Positions 1 to 8,001 of a DNA stretch of 50,611 nt are shown one piece after another. Every line of letters starts with the position of its first letter. The stretch's first letter is position 1. Below the pieces are notes generated by a model. That model ran no database searches, was not told the origin of the DNA, and worked only from the letters and a program-made list of their open reading frames with translations. The position numbers and the translations under genes are program-made. This DNA is from Burkholderia guangdongensis (GTDB taxonomy: Bacteria > Pseudomonadota > Gammaproteobacteria > Burkholderiales > Burkholderiaceae): positions 1-50,611 of the forward strand of contig NZ_JACBNX010000030.1 of the NCBI RefSeq assembly GCF_013403875.1, read 5' to 3'.

Positions 1-84
1 CTTCCCATCCCGAACAGGACCGTGAAACGACTCTACGCCGATGATAGTGCGGATTGCCCGTGTGAAAGTAGGTAATCGTCAGGC
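1..84 (+). rRNA. 5S ribosomal RNA, 3' part
   Basis: The first 84 bases match the 3' two thirds of a betaproteobacterial 5S rRNA: a CCCATCCCGAACAGG loop-C region, the GATAGTGCGGATTGCCCG arm, and the terminal GTAGGTAATCGTCAGGC that closes helix I. The 5' end, roughly 30 bases, is cut off by the window edge. It is followed directly by a strong terminator, so an rRNA operon ends here and reads rightward. Identification is from recall of the conserved sequence. Confidence 0.93.
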
Positions 85-96
85 TCCCCTTACTGA

Positions 97-126
97 AAAA
101 CCCCCGCCCAACCGGCGGGGGTTTTT
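97..126 (+). terminator. Rho-independent terminator of the rRNA operon
   Basis: Near-perfect hairpin AAAACCCCCGCC / GGCGGGGGTTTT (97-108 with 114-125) with a 5-base loop, followed by a T run. It lies 12 bases after the 5S rRNA. Confidence 0.93.
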
Positions 127-213
127 TGCTTTGGCGGCGCGGAACAAGCCACCTCGCTTCATTTGTTACGATCGAACTCGCAGTCACGACAGATCAGCGG
201 GAGAGGGCATGCA

Positions 214-618
214 ATGAATATCGGCCATGCGTCGCGCGAGTCCGGGGTCAGCGCGAAAATGATCCGCTACTACGAGGAGGTCGGCCTTCTGGCGCCCACT
301 CGACGCAGCGATGCCGGATACCGGGTCTACGGCACCGACGAAATTCACACCTTGCGCTTCATCCGCCAGGCACGGCGCCTCGGCTTCCTCGTCGAGGACA
401 TCCGCAAGCTGCTGGCACTCTGGCAGGATCGGTCGCGCGCCAGCGCGGAGGTGAAATCGATCGCGCTCGAGCATGTCGCCGAACTCGACAAGCGTATCGC
501 CGAGCTGACCGTCATGCGCAACACGCTCGCCGCCCTGGCGACGCACTGTCATGGCGACGAACGTCCGGACTGCCCCATCCTGGCGCGTCTTGCCGACACC
601 GACGATGACCCGGAATAG
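214..618 (+). CDS. cueR: MerR-family copper(I)-responsive regulator, CueR type
   Basis: A 134-residue MerR-family activator that by family knowledge binds Cu+/Ag+ and distorts an over-long promoter spacer to switch on copper export. The N-terminal winged helix contains the RYYEEVGLLAP core near residue 18. A long dimerisation helix follows, then the metal loop with Cys112 and Cys120 in C-H-G-D-x4-D-C-P-I. Ser77, the residue typical of sensors for monovalent metals, is also in place. These three positions coincide with E. coli CueR numbering. I chose the ATG at 214 rather than the frame's upstream start at 163 because GAGAGG lies 8 bases before it and the MNIGxAS start fits the family. No copper ATPase or chaperone gene is adjacent, so its targets must lie elsewhere. 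Confidence 0.88.
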   Translation: MNIGHASRESGVSAKMIRYYEEVGLLAPTRRSDAGYRVYGTDEIHTLRFIRQARRLGFLVEDIRKLLALWQDRSRASAEVKSIALEHVAELDKRIAELTVMRNTLAALATHCHGDERPDCPILARLADTDDDPE

Positions 619-758
619 TGCGTCACCTCGACGCACCAGATGCATCCATTTTGGAAAGATAAATAAAATCAACGACTTCCATGGTGCGGGAAATCTCACA
701 TTCCAATTTGGAATGACGAGCATGCCTCTTTTTCACTGGCGCTGCGGTGCAGCATCGC

Positions 759-795
759 TATAATCAGGGATAACCCTATACGGGAAACCCCTGTA
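759..795 (+). promoter_or_regulatory. Candidate -10 box with two GGG/CCC mini-dyads
   Basis: A perfect TATAAT (759-764) is followed at once by AGGGATAACCCT (766-777) and CGGGAAACCCC (781-791), two short GGG-(3-4 nt)-CCC dyads in tandem. This precedes the DUF3563 gene start by about 40 bases. I see no good -35 at 16-18 bp spacing. The dyads may be an operator or form small hairpins in the leader. Confidence 0.4.
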
Positions 796-835
796 AGTGA
801 TGAGCCAGGGATCTTCCCCCTCCTTGGAGAAAGTC

Positions 836-982
836 ATGATCGCCTATATCGTCGAAAAGCTGAGCAACTGGTTCGAATCCGCAGAGCGTGAGCGTCGCGA
901 AGCCTATCTGGCCGCTTCGTCGGACGTCGTCCAGCTCGAGAAGCGCATCCGCTCGCTCGAAACCAACGGCTACTCGCTGTAA
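836..982 (+). CDS. DUF3563 family small protein
   Basis: A 48-residue soluble protein starting MIAYIVEKLSNWF and ending in an amphipathic, charged helix (ESAERERREAYLAASSDVVQLEKRI), matching the DUF3563 family of short betaproteobacterial proteins of unknown function. The frame is open from 797, but the ATG at 836 is preceded by TTGGAGAAAGTC, a good ribosome binding site, and starts where the conserved part begins. It appears monocistronic: a TATAAT sits 70 bases upstream and a hairpin terminator 45 bases downstream. The alternation of charged and hydrophobic residues suggests a helix that binds a partner or a membrane surface; that is inference. Confidence 0.82.
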   Translation: MIAYIVEKLSNWFESAERERREAYLAASSDVVQLEKRIRSLETNGYSL

Positions 983-1025
983 GCAAAGCCGTCGACGGGC
1001 GCCGCATGGTGCCCGCACAAGCATC

Positions 1026-1054
1026 AGCCCCGCTCGGTCGGGGCTTTGTCTTTT
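1026..1054 (+). terminator. Rho-independent terminator after DUF3563 gene
   Basis: AGCCCCG (1026-1032), loop CTCGGT, CGGGGCT (1039-1045), then TTGTCTTTT. Confidence 0.85.
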
Positions 1055-1127
1055 GTGAGTCAGATCTGGATGGTCCGGCGCGGTCGCGTTATGGTATCGG
1101 CTGATTCTCCATTCGAAAGGCAAGATC

Positions 1128-1469
1128 ATGCGCTTGCGCGTCGATGAAGTTGGTGCCGTTTCCGCCATGCGCGCCGCCGTGGTGGGCATGCTGCTCGGGT
1201 GTGCGATGGCCGGTTACGCCGAAGCCCAGTCGCAGCCGCTGATTCTCGATACCCAGCAGGGCATTCGCGACGGGAAGGGCGGCCTGCTGCTGCAAACCGC
1301 GCCGCTGTCGCACGAGCCGATCGTCGAGCCGGCGCACCCGCGAACGCCCGCTGGGCAGGCATCGAACACGTCGATGCCGATCTATATCGTGCCGACCATC
1401 AAGATTCCCGGATCGAACGCAACGTCGTCAGGGCAGTCTCAGTCGCCTCCCCAGCCGCGTCAGCCGTAG
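1128..1469 (+). CDS. Hypothetical small secreted protein
   Basis: A 113-residue protein I do not recognise. Residues 14-33 (MRAAVVGMLLGCAMAGYAEA) look like a signal-peptide core with an AEA cleavage site, so the mature part is about 80 residues and probably periplasmic. The mature protein is rich in Pro, Gln and Ser, has no cysteine, and ends in a disordered tail (SGQSQSPPQPRQP). The ATG at 1128 is preceded by GAAAGG at good spacing. An internal ATG at 1167 would give a shorter, more conventional signal peptide and remains possible. It sits between the DUF3563 gene and the convergent rlmJ, so it is probably transcribed alone. Confidence 0.6.
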   Translation: MRLRVDEVGAVSAMRAAVVGMLLGCAMAGYAEAQSQPLILDTQQGIRDGKGGLLLQTAPLSHEPIVEPAHPRTPAGQASNTSMPIYIVPTIKIPGSNATSSGQSQSPPQPRQP

Positions 1470-1480
1470 GCCGCAGGCGC

Positions 1481-2326
1481 TCAGTTGCCGCGGTATTCGA
1501 TGCCGAAACGCGCGCCCGAGTCCTGCGCGAGCGTTTCGGCGAGATACGGCAGCGTTTCCTTCATGCTCTCCGCGAGCGTATACGGCGGGTTCAGGATGAA
1601 CATCCCGCTGCCATACAGACCCAGCCCACCTTCCGGCGGATTCGACACCGTCAGCGTCACGTGCAGCCAGTTGTTCGGCTGCAACCGCTTCAGTTGCTCA
1701 GGGAAACGCTGCGATTCGGCACGTTCGACCTGCGGATACCAGATCGCATAACATCCGGTCGCGAATCGCTTCAGGCATTCCGTCGCGCACGTAAGCGTGC
1801 GCGCATAGTCCTTCTTGTCCTCGTACGACGGATCGATCAGCACGAGTGCGCGGCGCGGCGCCGGCGGCAGCAGCGCCTTGATTCCGTCGAAGCCGTCACC
1901 CGAAAAGATCATCGCGCGGTGGCCCGCGTCGCGGAAATTGTGGCGCAGCACGTCGATCTCGGTGCTGTGCAGTTCGAACAGGCGCATCCGGTCCTGCTCG
2001 CGCATCAGCCGCCATGCGATGTACGGCGATCCCGGGTAGAAACGCAACTCGCCGTCGCCGTTCAGCGCGCGCACTTCGTCGACGTACTCGGCCAGTGCCG
2101 GCGGCAGACGCTTTTCTTCCCAAAGGCGGCCGATGCCGGTGTCGAATTCGGATGTCTTCGCCGCGTAGCCGTCGTGCAGCGAGTACACGCCGGCGCCGGC
2201 GTGCGTGTCGATGTACCAGTACGCCTTGTCCTTCTTGTTCAGGTAGCGCAGCAGTTGGACGACGACGGCGTGCTTGAGCACGTCCGCATGATTGCCGGCG
2301 TGAAAACCGTGGCGATAGCTGAGCAT
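1481..2326 (-). CDS. rlmJ: 23S rRNA (adenine(2030)-N6)-methyltransferase RlmJ
   Basis: A 281-residue class I SAM methyltransferase of the RlmJ/YhiR family, which methylates A2030 of 23S rRNA. The diagnostic N terminus MLSYRHxFHAGNHADVLKH is present, as are motif I (YIDTHAGAGVY, residues 38-48) and the catalytic motif IV region LVLIDPSYEDKKDY (161-174). The length is that expected of the family. Motif IV reads D165-P-S-Y instead of the usual D-P-P-Y, so Ser167 replaces the second proline. The gene stands between tyrB (same strand, upstream) and a convergent secreted-protein gene, and the tyrB terminator separates it from tyrB. Confidence 0.93.
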   Translation of the reverse strand: MLSYRHGFHAGNHADVLKHAVVVQLLRYLNKKDKAYWYIDTHAGAGVYSLHDGYAAKTSEFDTGIGRLWEEKRLPPALAEYVDEVRALNGDGELRFYPGSPYIAWRLMREQDRMRLFELHSTEIDVLRHNFRDAGHRAMIFSGDGFDGIKALLPPAPRRALVLIDPSYEDKKDYARTLTCATECLKRFATGCYAIWYPQVERAESQRFPEQLKRLQPNNWLHVTLTVSNPPEGGLGLYGSGMFILNPPYTLAESMKETLPYLAETLAQDSGARFGIEYRGN

Positions 2327-2420
2327 GGCGGGCGTTGGCGAGAGTGGATCGATGAATGCGCGCCGATCGCGCGTGCGGCGGTGCGGCCGCGTATTGTACG
2401 CGACACGCGCGGCGCATAAA

Positions 2421-2446
2421 AAAGCGCGCTCCGAAGAGCGCGCTTT
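2421..2446 (-). terminator. Terminator of tyrB
   Basis: Perfect 11-bp stem AAAGCGCGCTC / GAGCGCGCTTT with a CGAA tetraloop. On the minus strand it is followed by TTTTTTA (complement of 2417-2423), so it serves the minus-strand gene ending at 2518. Confidence 0.88.
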
Positions 2447-2517
2447 CGTGACTCAGCGTGGCCGGACGGGCAGGGCCGGGGCGGCCATCACCGCCCACCG
2501 TGCACCGTGGTGACGGC

Positions 2518-3717
2518 TTACTTCAGCACGGTCGCGACCGCGTTCGCGACGACGTCGAGGTTGCGCGTGTTCAGCGCTGCGACGCAGATCCGGCCGGTGC
2601 TGACCGCGTAGATGCCGAACTCTTCGCGCAGGCGGTCGACTTGCGCCGACGTCAGGCCCGAGTACGAGAACATCCCGCGTTGCGCGTTGATGAAGCTGAA
2701 ATCGCGATCGACGCCGCTCGCCTTCAGGCGCTCGACGAGGCCGTTGCGCATCGCGCGGATGCGGTCGCGCATTTCGCCGAGCTCCTGCACCCACGAAGCG
2801 TGCAGCTCCGGCGACGCGAGCACCGCCGACACGATCGCGCCGCCGTGCGTCGGCGGGTTCGAGTAGTTGGTGCGGATCACGCGCTTCAGTTGCGACAGCA
2901 CGCGCGCCGCTTCGTCCTTGCTCGACGTGATGATCGACAGCGCGCCGACGCGCTCGCCGTACAGCGAGAACGACTTCGAGAACGACGACGACACGAACGC
3001 GTTCAGGTCGGCCGCCGCGAACAGGCGCACCGCCGCCGCGTCCGCTTCGATGCTCTCGCCGAAGCCCTGGTAGGCGATGTCGAGGAACGGCACGAGGTTG
3101 CGCGCCTTCACGACGTCGACGATCTGCTGCCATTGTGCGTCGGTCAGATCGACGCCGGTCGGGTTGTGGCAGCACGCGTGCAGCACGACGATCGTGCCCG
3201 CCGCGTAGCCGTTCAGTGCCGCCAGCATGCCGTCGAAGTTCACGCCGTTCGTCGCCGCGTCGTAGTACGGATACGCGAGCACGTCGAAACCGGCCGCTTC
3301 GAACAGCGCGCGGTGGTTTTCCCAGCTCGGATCGCTGATCGCGACCTTCGCGTTCGGATTCACGGTGCGCAGGAAGTCCGCACCGATCTTCAGCGCGCCC
3401 GTGCCGCCCAGCGCCTGCGCGGTGACCACGCGGCCCGCGGCGATCAGCGGGGAATCGTTGCCGAGCAGCAGCTTCTGCACGGCGGCGTCGTACGCGGCGA
3501 TGCCGTCGATCGGCAGGTAGCCGCGCGGCAGGCCCGCTTCGACACGCACCTTCTCCGCTTCGCGCACCGCGCGCAGCAGCGGAATCTTGCCGTCTTCGTT
3601 CGTGTAGACGCCGACGCCGAGATTGACCTTGGTCGAGCGGGTGTCGGCGTTGAAGGCTTCGTTGAGGCCCAGGATCGGATCGCGGGGCGCAAGCTGGACA
3701 GCGGAGAAGAGCGACAT
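2518..3717 (-). CDS. tyrB: Aromatic-amino-acid / aspartate aminotransferase
   Basis: A 399-residue class I (fold type I) PLP aminotransferase of the AspC/TyrB subfamily, which exchanges amino groups between aspartate or aromatic amino acids and 2-oxoglutarate. The start MSLFSAVQLAPRDPILGLNEAF and the motifs NLGVGVYTNEDGKIPLL, the CCHNPTGVDLT segment, and the PLP lysine motif SSSFSKSFSLYGERVG all fit, as does the length. The open frame runs further upstream to 4005, but the family start is the ATG at 3715-3717. It is divergent from uvrB with about 200 bases between them. Aspartate versus aromatic preference cannot be settled from sequence alone. Confidence 0.92.
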   Translation of the reverse strand: MSLFSAVQLAPRDPILGLNEAFNADTRSTKVNLGVGVYTNEDGKIPLLRAVREAEKVRVEAGLPRGYLPIDGIAAYDAAVQKLLLGNDSPLIAAGRVVTAQALGGTGALKIGADFLRTVNPNAKVAISDPSWENHRALFEAAGFDVLAYPYYDAATNGVNFDGMLAALNGYAAGTIVVLHACCHNPTGVDLTDAQWQQIVDVVKARNLVPFLDIAYQGFGESIEADAAAVRLFAAADLNAFVSSSFSKSFSLYGERVGALSIITSSKDEAARVLSQLKRVIRTNYSNPPTHGGAIVSAVLASPELHASWVQELGEMRDRIRAMRNGLVERLKASGVDRDFSFINAQRGMFSYSGLTSAQVDRLREEFGIYAVSTGRICVAALNTRNLDVVANAVATVLK

Positions 3718-3914
3718 GATGGTTCGGCAGTAGTAAAAATAGGGTCGGGCTTTCATCCGGCGGGGTGCGGCGGATCGCGCGTGACGCACGTGCCGGAGAG
3801 CGCAGCAGCTCGCTATTGTAGCGAATTCGCGAGGGATTTCGTCGGGAGCCGGCAGCAGTCCGCGAACGCGCGAAGCGCTAAAATGCCCTTTTGCTTTCAC
3901 CGGCCTTCGTCTCC

Positions 3915-6005
3915 ATGTCCGAACATCACGCCGAAGTCGGCGACGCGCTCGACGAATCGAAATTCGCGACCTTCGACGGGTCGCCGTTCCAGCTCTATCA
4001 GCCATATCCGCCCGCCGGCGACCAGCCGACCGCGATCGAGACGCTCGTCGAAGGGATCGGCGACGGCCTGTCGTTCCAGACGCTGCTCGGCGTCACCGGC
4101 TCGGGCAAGACCTTCACGATGGCGAACACGATCGCGCGGCTCGGCCGCCCGGCGATCGTGTTCGCGCCGAACAAGACGCTCGCCGCGCAGCTCTATTCGG
4201 AGTTCCGCGAGTTCTTTCCGCGCAACGCGGTCGAGTACTTCGTGTCGTACTACGATTACTACCAGCCGGAAGCGTACGTGCCGCAGCGCGACCTGTTCAT
4301 CGAGAAGGACTCGTCGATCAACGAGCACATCGAGCAGATGCGGCTGTCGGCGACGAAGAGCCTGATGGAGCGGCGCGACGTCGTGATCGTCGCGACCGTG
4401 TCGGCGATCTACGGCATTGGCAATCCGTCCGAATATCACCAGATGATCCTGACGCTGCGCACGGGCGACAAGATCGGCCAGCGCGACGTGATCGCGCGGC
4501 TGATCGCGATGCAATACACGCGCAACGAGCAGGACTTCCAGCGCGGCACGTTCCGCGTGCGCGGCGACACGATCGACATCTTTCCGGCCGAGCACGCGGA
4601 GATGGCGGTGCGCGTCGAGCTGTTCGACGACGAAGTCGACGCGCTGCAGCTGTTCGATCCGCTGACGGGCCGCGTGCGGCAGAAGATCGCCCGCTTCACC
4701 GTGTATCCGTCGTCGCACTACGTGACGCCGCGCGACACCGTGATGCGCGCGGTCGAGACGATCAAGGACGAACTGCGCGAGCGGCTCGAGTTCTTCCATC
4801 GCGACAGCAAGCTCGTCGAGGCGCAGCGACTCGAGCAGCGCACGCGCTTCGATCTCGAGATGCTGCAGGAGCTCGGCTTCTGCAAGGGGATCGAGAACTA
4901 TTCGCGGCACTTTTCGGGCGCCGCGCCCGGCGAGCCGCCGCCGACGCTCGTCGACTATCTGCCGACCGACGCGCTGATGTTCCTCGACGAATCGCACGTG
5001 CTGATCGGCCAGCTGAACGGGATGTACAACGGCGACCGCGCGCGCAAGGAGAACCTCGTCGATTACGGCTTCCGGCTGCCGTCCGCGCTCGACAACCGGC
5101 CGCTCAAGTTTCCCGAGTTCGAGCGCAAGATGCGCCAGGTCGTGTTCGTGTCCGCGACGCCGGCCGACTACGAGCAGCGCGTGTCGGGGCAGGTCGCCGA
5201 GCAGGTCGTGCGGCCGACGGGCCTCGTCGATCCGGAGATCGAGGTGCGGCCCGCGAACTCGCAGGTCGACGACGTGCTCGCCGAGATCAACGAGCGCGTG
5301 AAGGCCGGCGAGCGCGTGCTGATCACCGTGCTGACGAAGCGGATGGCCGAGCAGCTGACCGAGTTCCTCGCCGATCACGGCGTGAAGGTTCGCTATCTGC
5401 ATAGCGACATCGACACGGTCGAGCGCGTCGAGATCATCCGCGATCTGCGGCTCGGCACGTTCGACGTGCTGGTCGGGATCAACCTGCTGCGCGAGGGGCT
5501 CGACATTCCGGAGGTGTCCCTCGTCGCGATCCTCGACGCGGACAAGGAAGGCTTCCTGCGCGCGGAGCGCTCGCTGATCCAGACGATCGGCCGCGCGGCG
5601 CGCAACGTGAACGGCAAGGCGCTGCTGTACGCGGACAGGATGACCGACTCGATGAAGCGCGCGATCGGCGAGACCGAGCGCCGCCGCGCGAAGCAGATCG
5701 CGCACAACGCGGCGCTCGGCATCACGCCGCGCGGCGTCGTGAAGCGGATCAAGGACATCATCGACGGCGTCTACAACGCGGACGACGCGCGCGCAGAGCT
5801 CAAGGAGGCGCAGCAGCGCGCGAAGTTCGAGGACATGTCCGAGAAGCAGATCGCGAAGGAGATCAAGCGCCTCGAGAAGCAGATGACCGATTTCGCGAAG
5901 AACCTCGAGTTCGAGAAGGCCGCGCAGGCGCGCGATCAGCTCGCGCTGCTGCGCGAGCGCGTGTTCGGCGCGAACGTCGGCGATCACGTGGAAGGCGCGC
6001 GGTAA
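3915..6005 (+). CDS. uvrB: Excinuclease ABC subunit B
   Basis: A 696-residue UvrB, the damage-verification helicase subunit of nucleotide excision repair. Visible features are Walker A GVTGSGKTFTMAN (residues 59-71), the beta-hairpin region SYYDYYQPEAYVP, the DE-box FLDESHVLIGQLNGMYNGD, helicase motif V/VI segments (GINLLREGLDIPE, QTIGRAARN), and a C-terminal UVR domain (LEKQMTDFAKNLEFEKAAQARDQ) that docks UvrC. I chose the ATG at 3915 (MSEHHAEVGD); the frame also offers a TTG at 3891. Neither has a strong Shine-Dalgarno. I found no obvious LexA-type operator in the 197 bases between it and tyrB. Confidence 0.97.
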   Translation: MSEHHAEVGDALDESKFATFDGSPFQLYQPYPPAGDQPTAIETLVEGIGDGLSFQTLLGVTGSGKTFTMANTIARLGRPAIVFAPNKTLAAQLYSEFREFFPRNAVEYFVSYYDYYQPEAYVPQRDLFIEKDSSINEHIEQMRLSATKSLMERRDVVIVATVSAIYGIGNPSEYHQMILTLRTGDKIGQRDVIARLIAMQYTRNEQDFQRGTFRVRGDTIDIFPAEHAEMAVRVELFDDEVDALQLFDPLTGRVRQKIARFTVYPSSHYVTPRDTVMRAVETIKDELRERLEFFHRDSKLVEAQRLEQRTRFDLEMLQELGFCKGIENYSRHFSGAAPGEPPPTLVDYLPTDALMFLDESHVLIGQLNGMYNGDRARKENLVDYGFRLPSALDNRPLKFPEFERKMRQVVFVSATPADYEQRVSGQVAEQVVRPTGLVDPEIEVRPANSQVDDVLAEINERVKAGERVLITVLTKRMAEQLTEFLADHGVKVRYLHSDIDTVERVEIIRDLRLGTFDVLVGINLLREGLDIPEVSLVAILDADKEGFLRAERSLIQTIGRAARNVNGKALLYADRMTDSMKRAIGETERRRAKQIAHNAALGITPRGVVKRIKDIIDGVYNADDARAELKEAQQRAKFEDMSEKQIAKEIKRLEKQMTDFAKNLEFEKAAQARDQLALLRERVFGANVGDHVEGAR

Positions 6006-6029
6006 GCGCGCCGGCTTTCAATTACCACT

Positions 6030-6090
6030 TTGTCCGCCTTTCAGTTCAGTGGTACACTCCCGCCATGTATTGAGAATTGTTCGCATTAGC
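6030..6090 (+). promoter_or_regulatory. Promoter and Fur-box-like operator for ftrABCD
   Basis: TTGTCC (6030-6035), 17 bp, then TACACT (6053-6058) make a plausible sigma-70 promoter. Just downstream, TTGAGAATTGTTCGCATTA (6070-6088) contains TGAGAAT-T-GTTCGCA, a 7-1-7 inverted repeat of the Fur type with 5 of 7 pairs. Binding there would block the start of transcription. Confidence 0.6.
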
Positions 6091-6163
6091 GTTATTCGTC
6101 GTTTTCGCGTTGGCGGGCATGCAGCCCGGCAGCGCGTTTGTCAGAGAAAAAGAAGGAGTGTCC

Positions 6164-6715
6164 ATGTTGCGTTCTTCGTTGATCCGCACGTCGGTTGCGG
6201 TGGCGGCGGCAATGGCCGCGATGGCGGCGTCGGCGGCCGAATATCCGATCGGCAAGCATCAGATCCAGGGCGGGATGGAAGTCGGCGCGGTTTATCTGCA
6301 GCCGATCACGATGGATCCGGAAGGGATGATGCGCAAGGCATCGGATTCGGATATCCATCTCGAGGCCGACATCCACGCGGTCAAGAACAACCCGACCGGC
6401 TTCGCGGAAGGCGACTGGATGCCGTACCTGCAGGTCGGCTACAAGCTGACGAAGCAGGGCGACCCGAAGTGGAAGGCCGAGGGCGATCTGATGGGCATGG
6501 TCGCGAGCGACGGCCCGCATTACGGCGACAACGTGAAGCTCGCCGGCCCCGGCAAATATCACCTGACGTTGACGGTCAAGCAGCCGATGCAGGCGGGCCA
6601 CATGGCGTTCGGCCGCCACGTCGACAAGGAAACGGGCGTCGGCCAGTGGTTCAAGCCGATCACGCTCGAATACGACTTCCCGTTCGCCGGCATCGGCAAG
6701 AAGGGCGGTTACTGA
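6164..6715 (+). CDS. ftrA: Periplasmic iron-binding protein, P19/Tp34 type (FtrA)
   Basis: A 183-residue periplasmic protein of the P19/Tp34 iron-transport family, first component of the FtrABCD system that takes up iron without a siderophore. A signal peptide spans residues 1-25 (cleavage near ASAA/EYP). The mature protein carries the family landmarks GMEVGAVYLQP, the HLEADIHA metal-site stretch (His65, Glu67, His71), a central Met-rich loop and GHMAFGRHVD. In P19 homologues such His/Met/Glu side chains bind copper and iron. The frame is open from 6077, but the ATG at 6164 follows AAGGAG and starts a proper signal peptide. A Fur-box-like site lies about 75 bases upstream, so low iron should induce the operon. 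Confidence 0.9.
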   Translation: MLRSSLIRTSVAVAAAMAAMAASAAEYPIGKHQIQGGMEVGAVYLQPITMDPEGMMRKASDSDIHLEADIHAVKNNPTGFAEGDWMPYLQVGYKLTKQGDPKWKAEGDLMGMVASDGPHYGDNVKLAGPGKYHLTLTVKQPMQAGHMAFGRHVDKETGVGQWFKPITLEYDFPFAGIGKKGGY

Positions 6716-6773
6716 CCGATCGGACCCCGGACGGCGCGCGTGTTTCGGCGCGCCGTCATTGCAGAGAGCCAGC

Positions 6774-7106
6774 ATGACATTTTCCAAAGCATTCGCCGCC
6801 GCGGCCGCCGCGCTGATGGTCGCCGGCGCCGCGCACGCGGCCGATCTGCCGACGTTCAGGCTCGAGATGGCGGACGGCAAGCTCAATCCGGCCCGTATCG
6901 AGGTGCCGGCCGGCCAGCGCTTCAAGATCGAGATCCGGAACGCCGGCAAGGGCGCGGCCGAGTTCGAGAGCGTGCAGTTGCGCAAGGAGAAGGTGCTCGC
7001 GCCGGGTGCGGAGTCGTTCGTCGTGGTCGCGCCGCTGTCGCCGGGCGAATACAAGTTTTTCGACGATTTCCACCAGCAGGCGCAGGGCGTGATCGTCGCG
7101 AAGTAA
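6774..7106 (+). CDS. ftrB: Cupredoxin-domain periplasmic protein (FtrB)
   Basis: A 110-residue exported protein with a signal peptide (cleavage near AHA/AD, residue 22) and a cupredoxin_1-type beta sandwich. Its landmarks are KLNPARIEVPAGQRFKI, the FES strand and the terminal SPGEYKFFDDFHQ. It lies 58 bases after ftrA and before the Ftr1 permease, the order known for ftrABCD, where this protein is thought to oxidise Fe2+ together with FtrA before transport. The protein has no cysteine, so a classical type-1 copper site is not available; any copper would have to be held by His and Met. The start is the ATG after GAGAG at 6764-6768. Confidence 0.86.
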   Translation: MTFSKAFAAAAAALMVAGAAHAADLPTFRLEMADGKLNPARIEVPAGQRFKIEIRNAGKGAAEFESVQLRKEKVLAPGAESFVVVAPLSPGEYKFFDDFHQQAQGVIVAK

Positions 7107-7158
7107 CACGGTTTTTCGGCGCGCGGGCGTTGGCGCCGCGCGCCTGGGAGAAGGTTCG

Positions 7159-8001
7159 ATGGGTCAGATCTTGTTCATCGTCTGGCGGGAGAGCGTCGAG
7201 GCGCTGCTCGTCGTCGGCATTCTCTATGCGTGGCTGAAGAACGGCGACGGCGACGCGCGGCGGGGCCTCCCGTATCTGTGGGCCGGCGTCGGGACGGGCC
7301 TGCTGATGGCCGTCGGGCTCGGCGCGGCGCTCGTCGGCTTCACCGAGGTGCTGTCCGGCGACGCGCAGGACTACTTCCAGACCGCGATGGTGCTGATCGC
7401 GTGCGTGCTGATCGTGCAGATGGTGCTGTGGATGCGCCGGCACGGCCGCACGCTGAAGCGCGACATGGAGCAGTCGCTGCAGCAGAGCACGCGCGATGCC
7501 AATTGGTGGGGTGTCGCGGTGCTCGTCGCGCTCGCGATCGCGCGCGAAGGCAGCGAGACGGTGATCTTCCTGTACGGCCTCGGCTTCGGCCAGTCGGGCC
7601 ATGTCGGCGCGAGTCAGATGCTCGCGGTCGCGATCGGCCTCGGCCTCGCGTTCCTGACGTTCTACGTGCTGCAGCTCGGCGGCCGGTTCTTCTCGTGGCG
7701 CCACTTCTTCCGCGTGACCGAAGTGATGCTGCTGTTCCTCGGCGCGGGCCTGTTCCAGAGCGGCGTCGACAAACTGCTCGACAAGGAGATCCTGCCGCTC
7801 GGCATCGCGCAGGTGTGGGATACGTCGTGGCTGCTCGACGATTCCGGCACGTTCGGCTCGCTCGTCGCGTCGCTGACCGGCTATCGTGCGCATCCGGCGC
7901 TCGCGAACCTGGTCGCGTACGCGGCGTACTGGGCGATCGTCCGGCTGCTGATGAAGCGCGCGACGCGGCGTCCGGCCGTGACGGCGGGGCGCGCGGCATG
8001 A
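7159..8001 (+). CDS. ftrC: Ftr1-family high-affinity iron permease (FtrC)
   Basis: A 280-residue inner-membrane permease of the FTR1/EfeU family with about seven hydrophobic segments. The two REXXE iron-channel motifs are intact: RESVE at residues 10-14 in the first helix and REGSE at 129-133 in the fourth. It should move Fe3+ from the periplasm to the cytoplasm using ferric ions produced by FtrA/FtrB. The stop codon overlaps the ftrD start as ATGA, which implies translational coupling. Confidence 0.94.
   Translation: MGQILFIVWRESVEALLVVGILYAWLKNGDGDARRGLPYLWAGVGTGLLMAVGLGAALVGFTEVLSGDAQDYFQTAMVLIACVLIVQMVLWMRRHGRTLKRDMEQSLQQSTRDANWWGVAVLVALAIAREGSETVIFLYGLGFGQSGHVGASQMLAVAIGLGLAFLTFYVLQLGGRFFSWRHFFRVTEVMLLFLGAGLFQSGVDKLLDKEILPLGIAQVWDTSWLLDDSGTFGSLVASLTGYRAHPALANLVAYAAYWAIVRLLMKRATRRPAVTAGRAA

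Noticed and set aside
3718..3914. LexA operator before uvrB
   Set aside because: I looked for a CTGT-N8-ACAG-type site and saw none good enough to report.
3897..5987. Long minus-strand frame opposite uvrB (about 700 codons)
   Set aside because: It is the antisense shadow of uvrB: rich in Arg, Leu, Asp and His, no known family, explained by GC-rich third positions.
6077..6163. Upstream extension of ftrA starting at a TTG
   Set aside because: The TTG lies inside the Fur-box-like site and has no ribosome site; the ATG at 6164 with AAGGAG gives a proper signal peptide.
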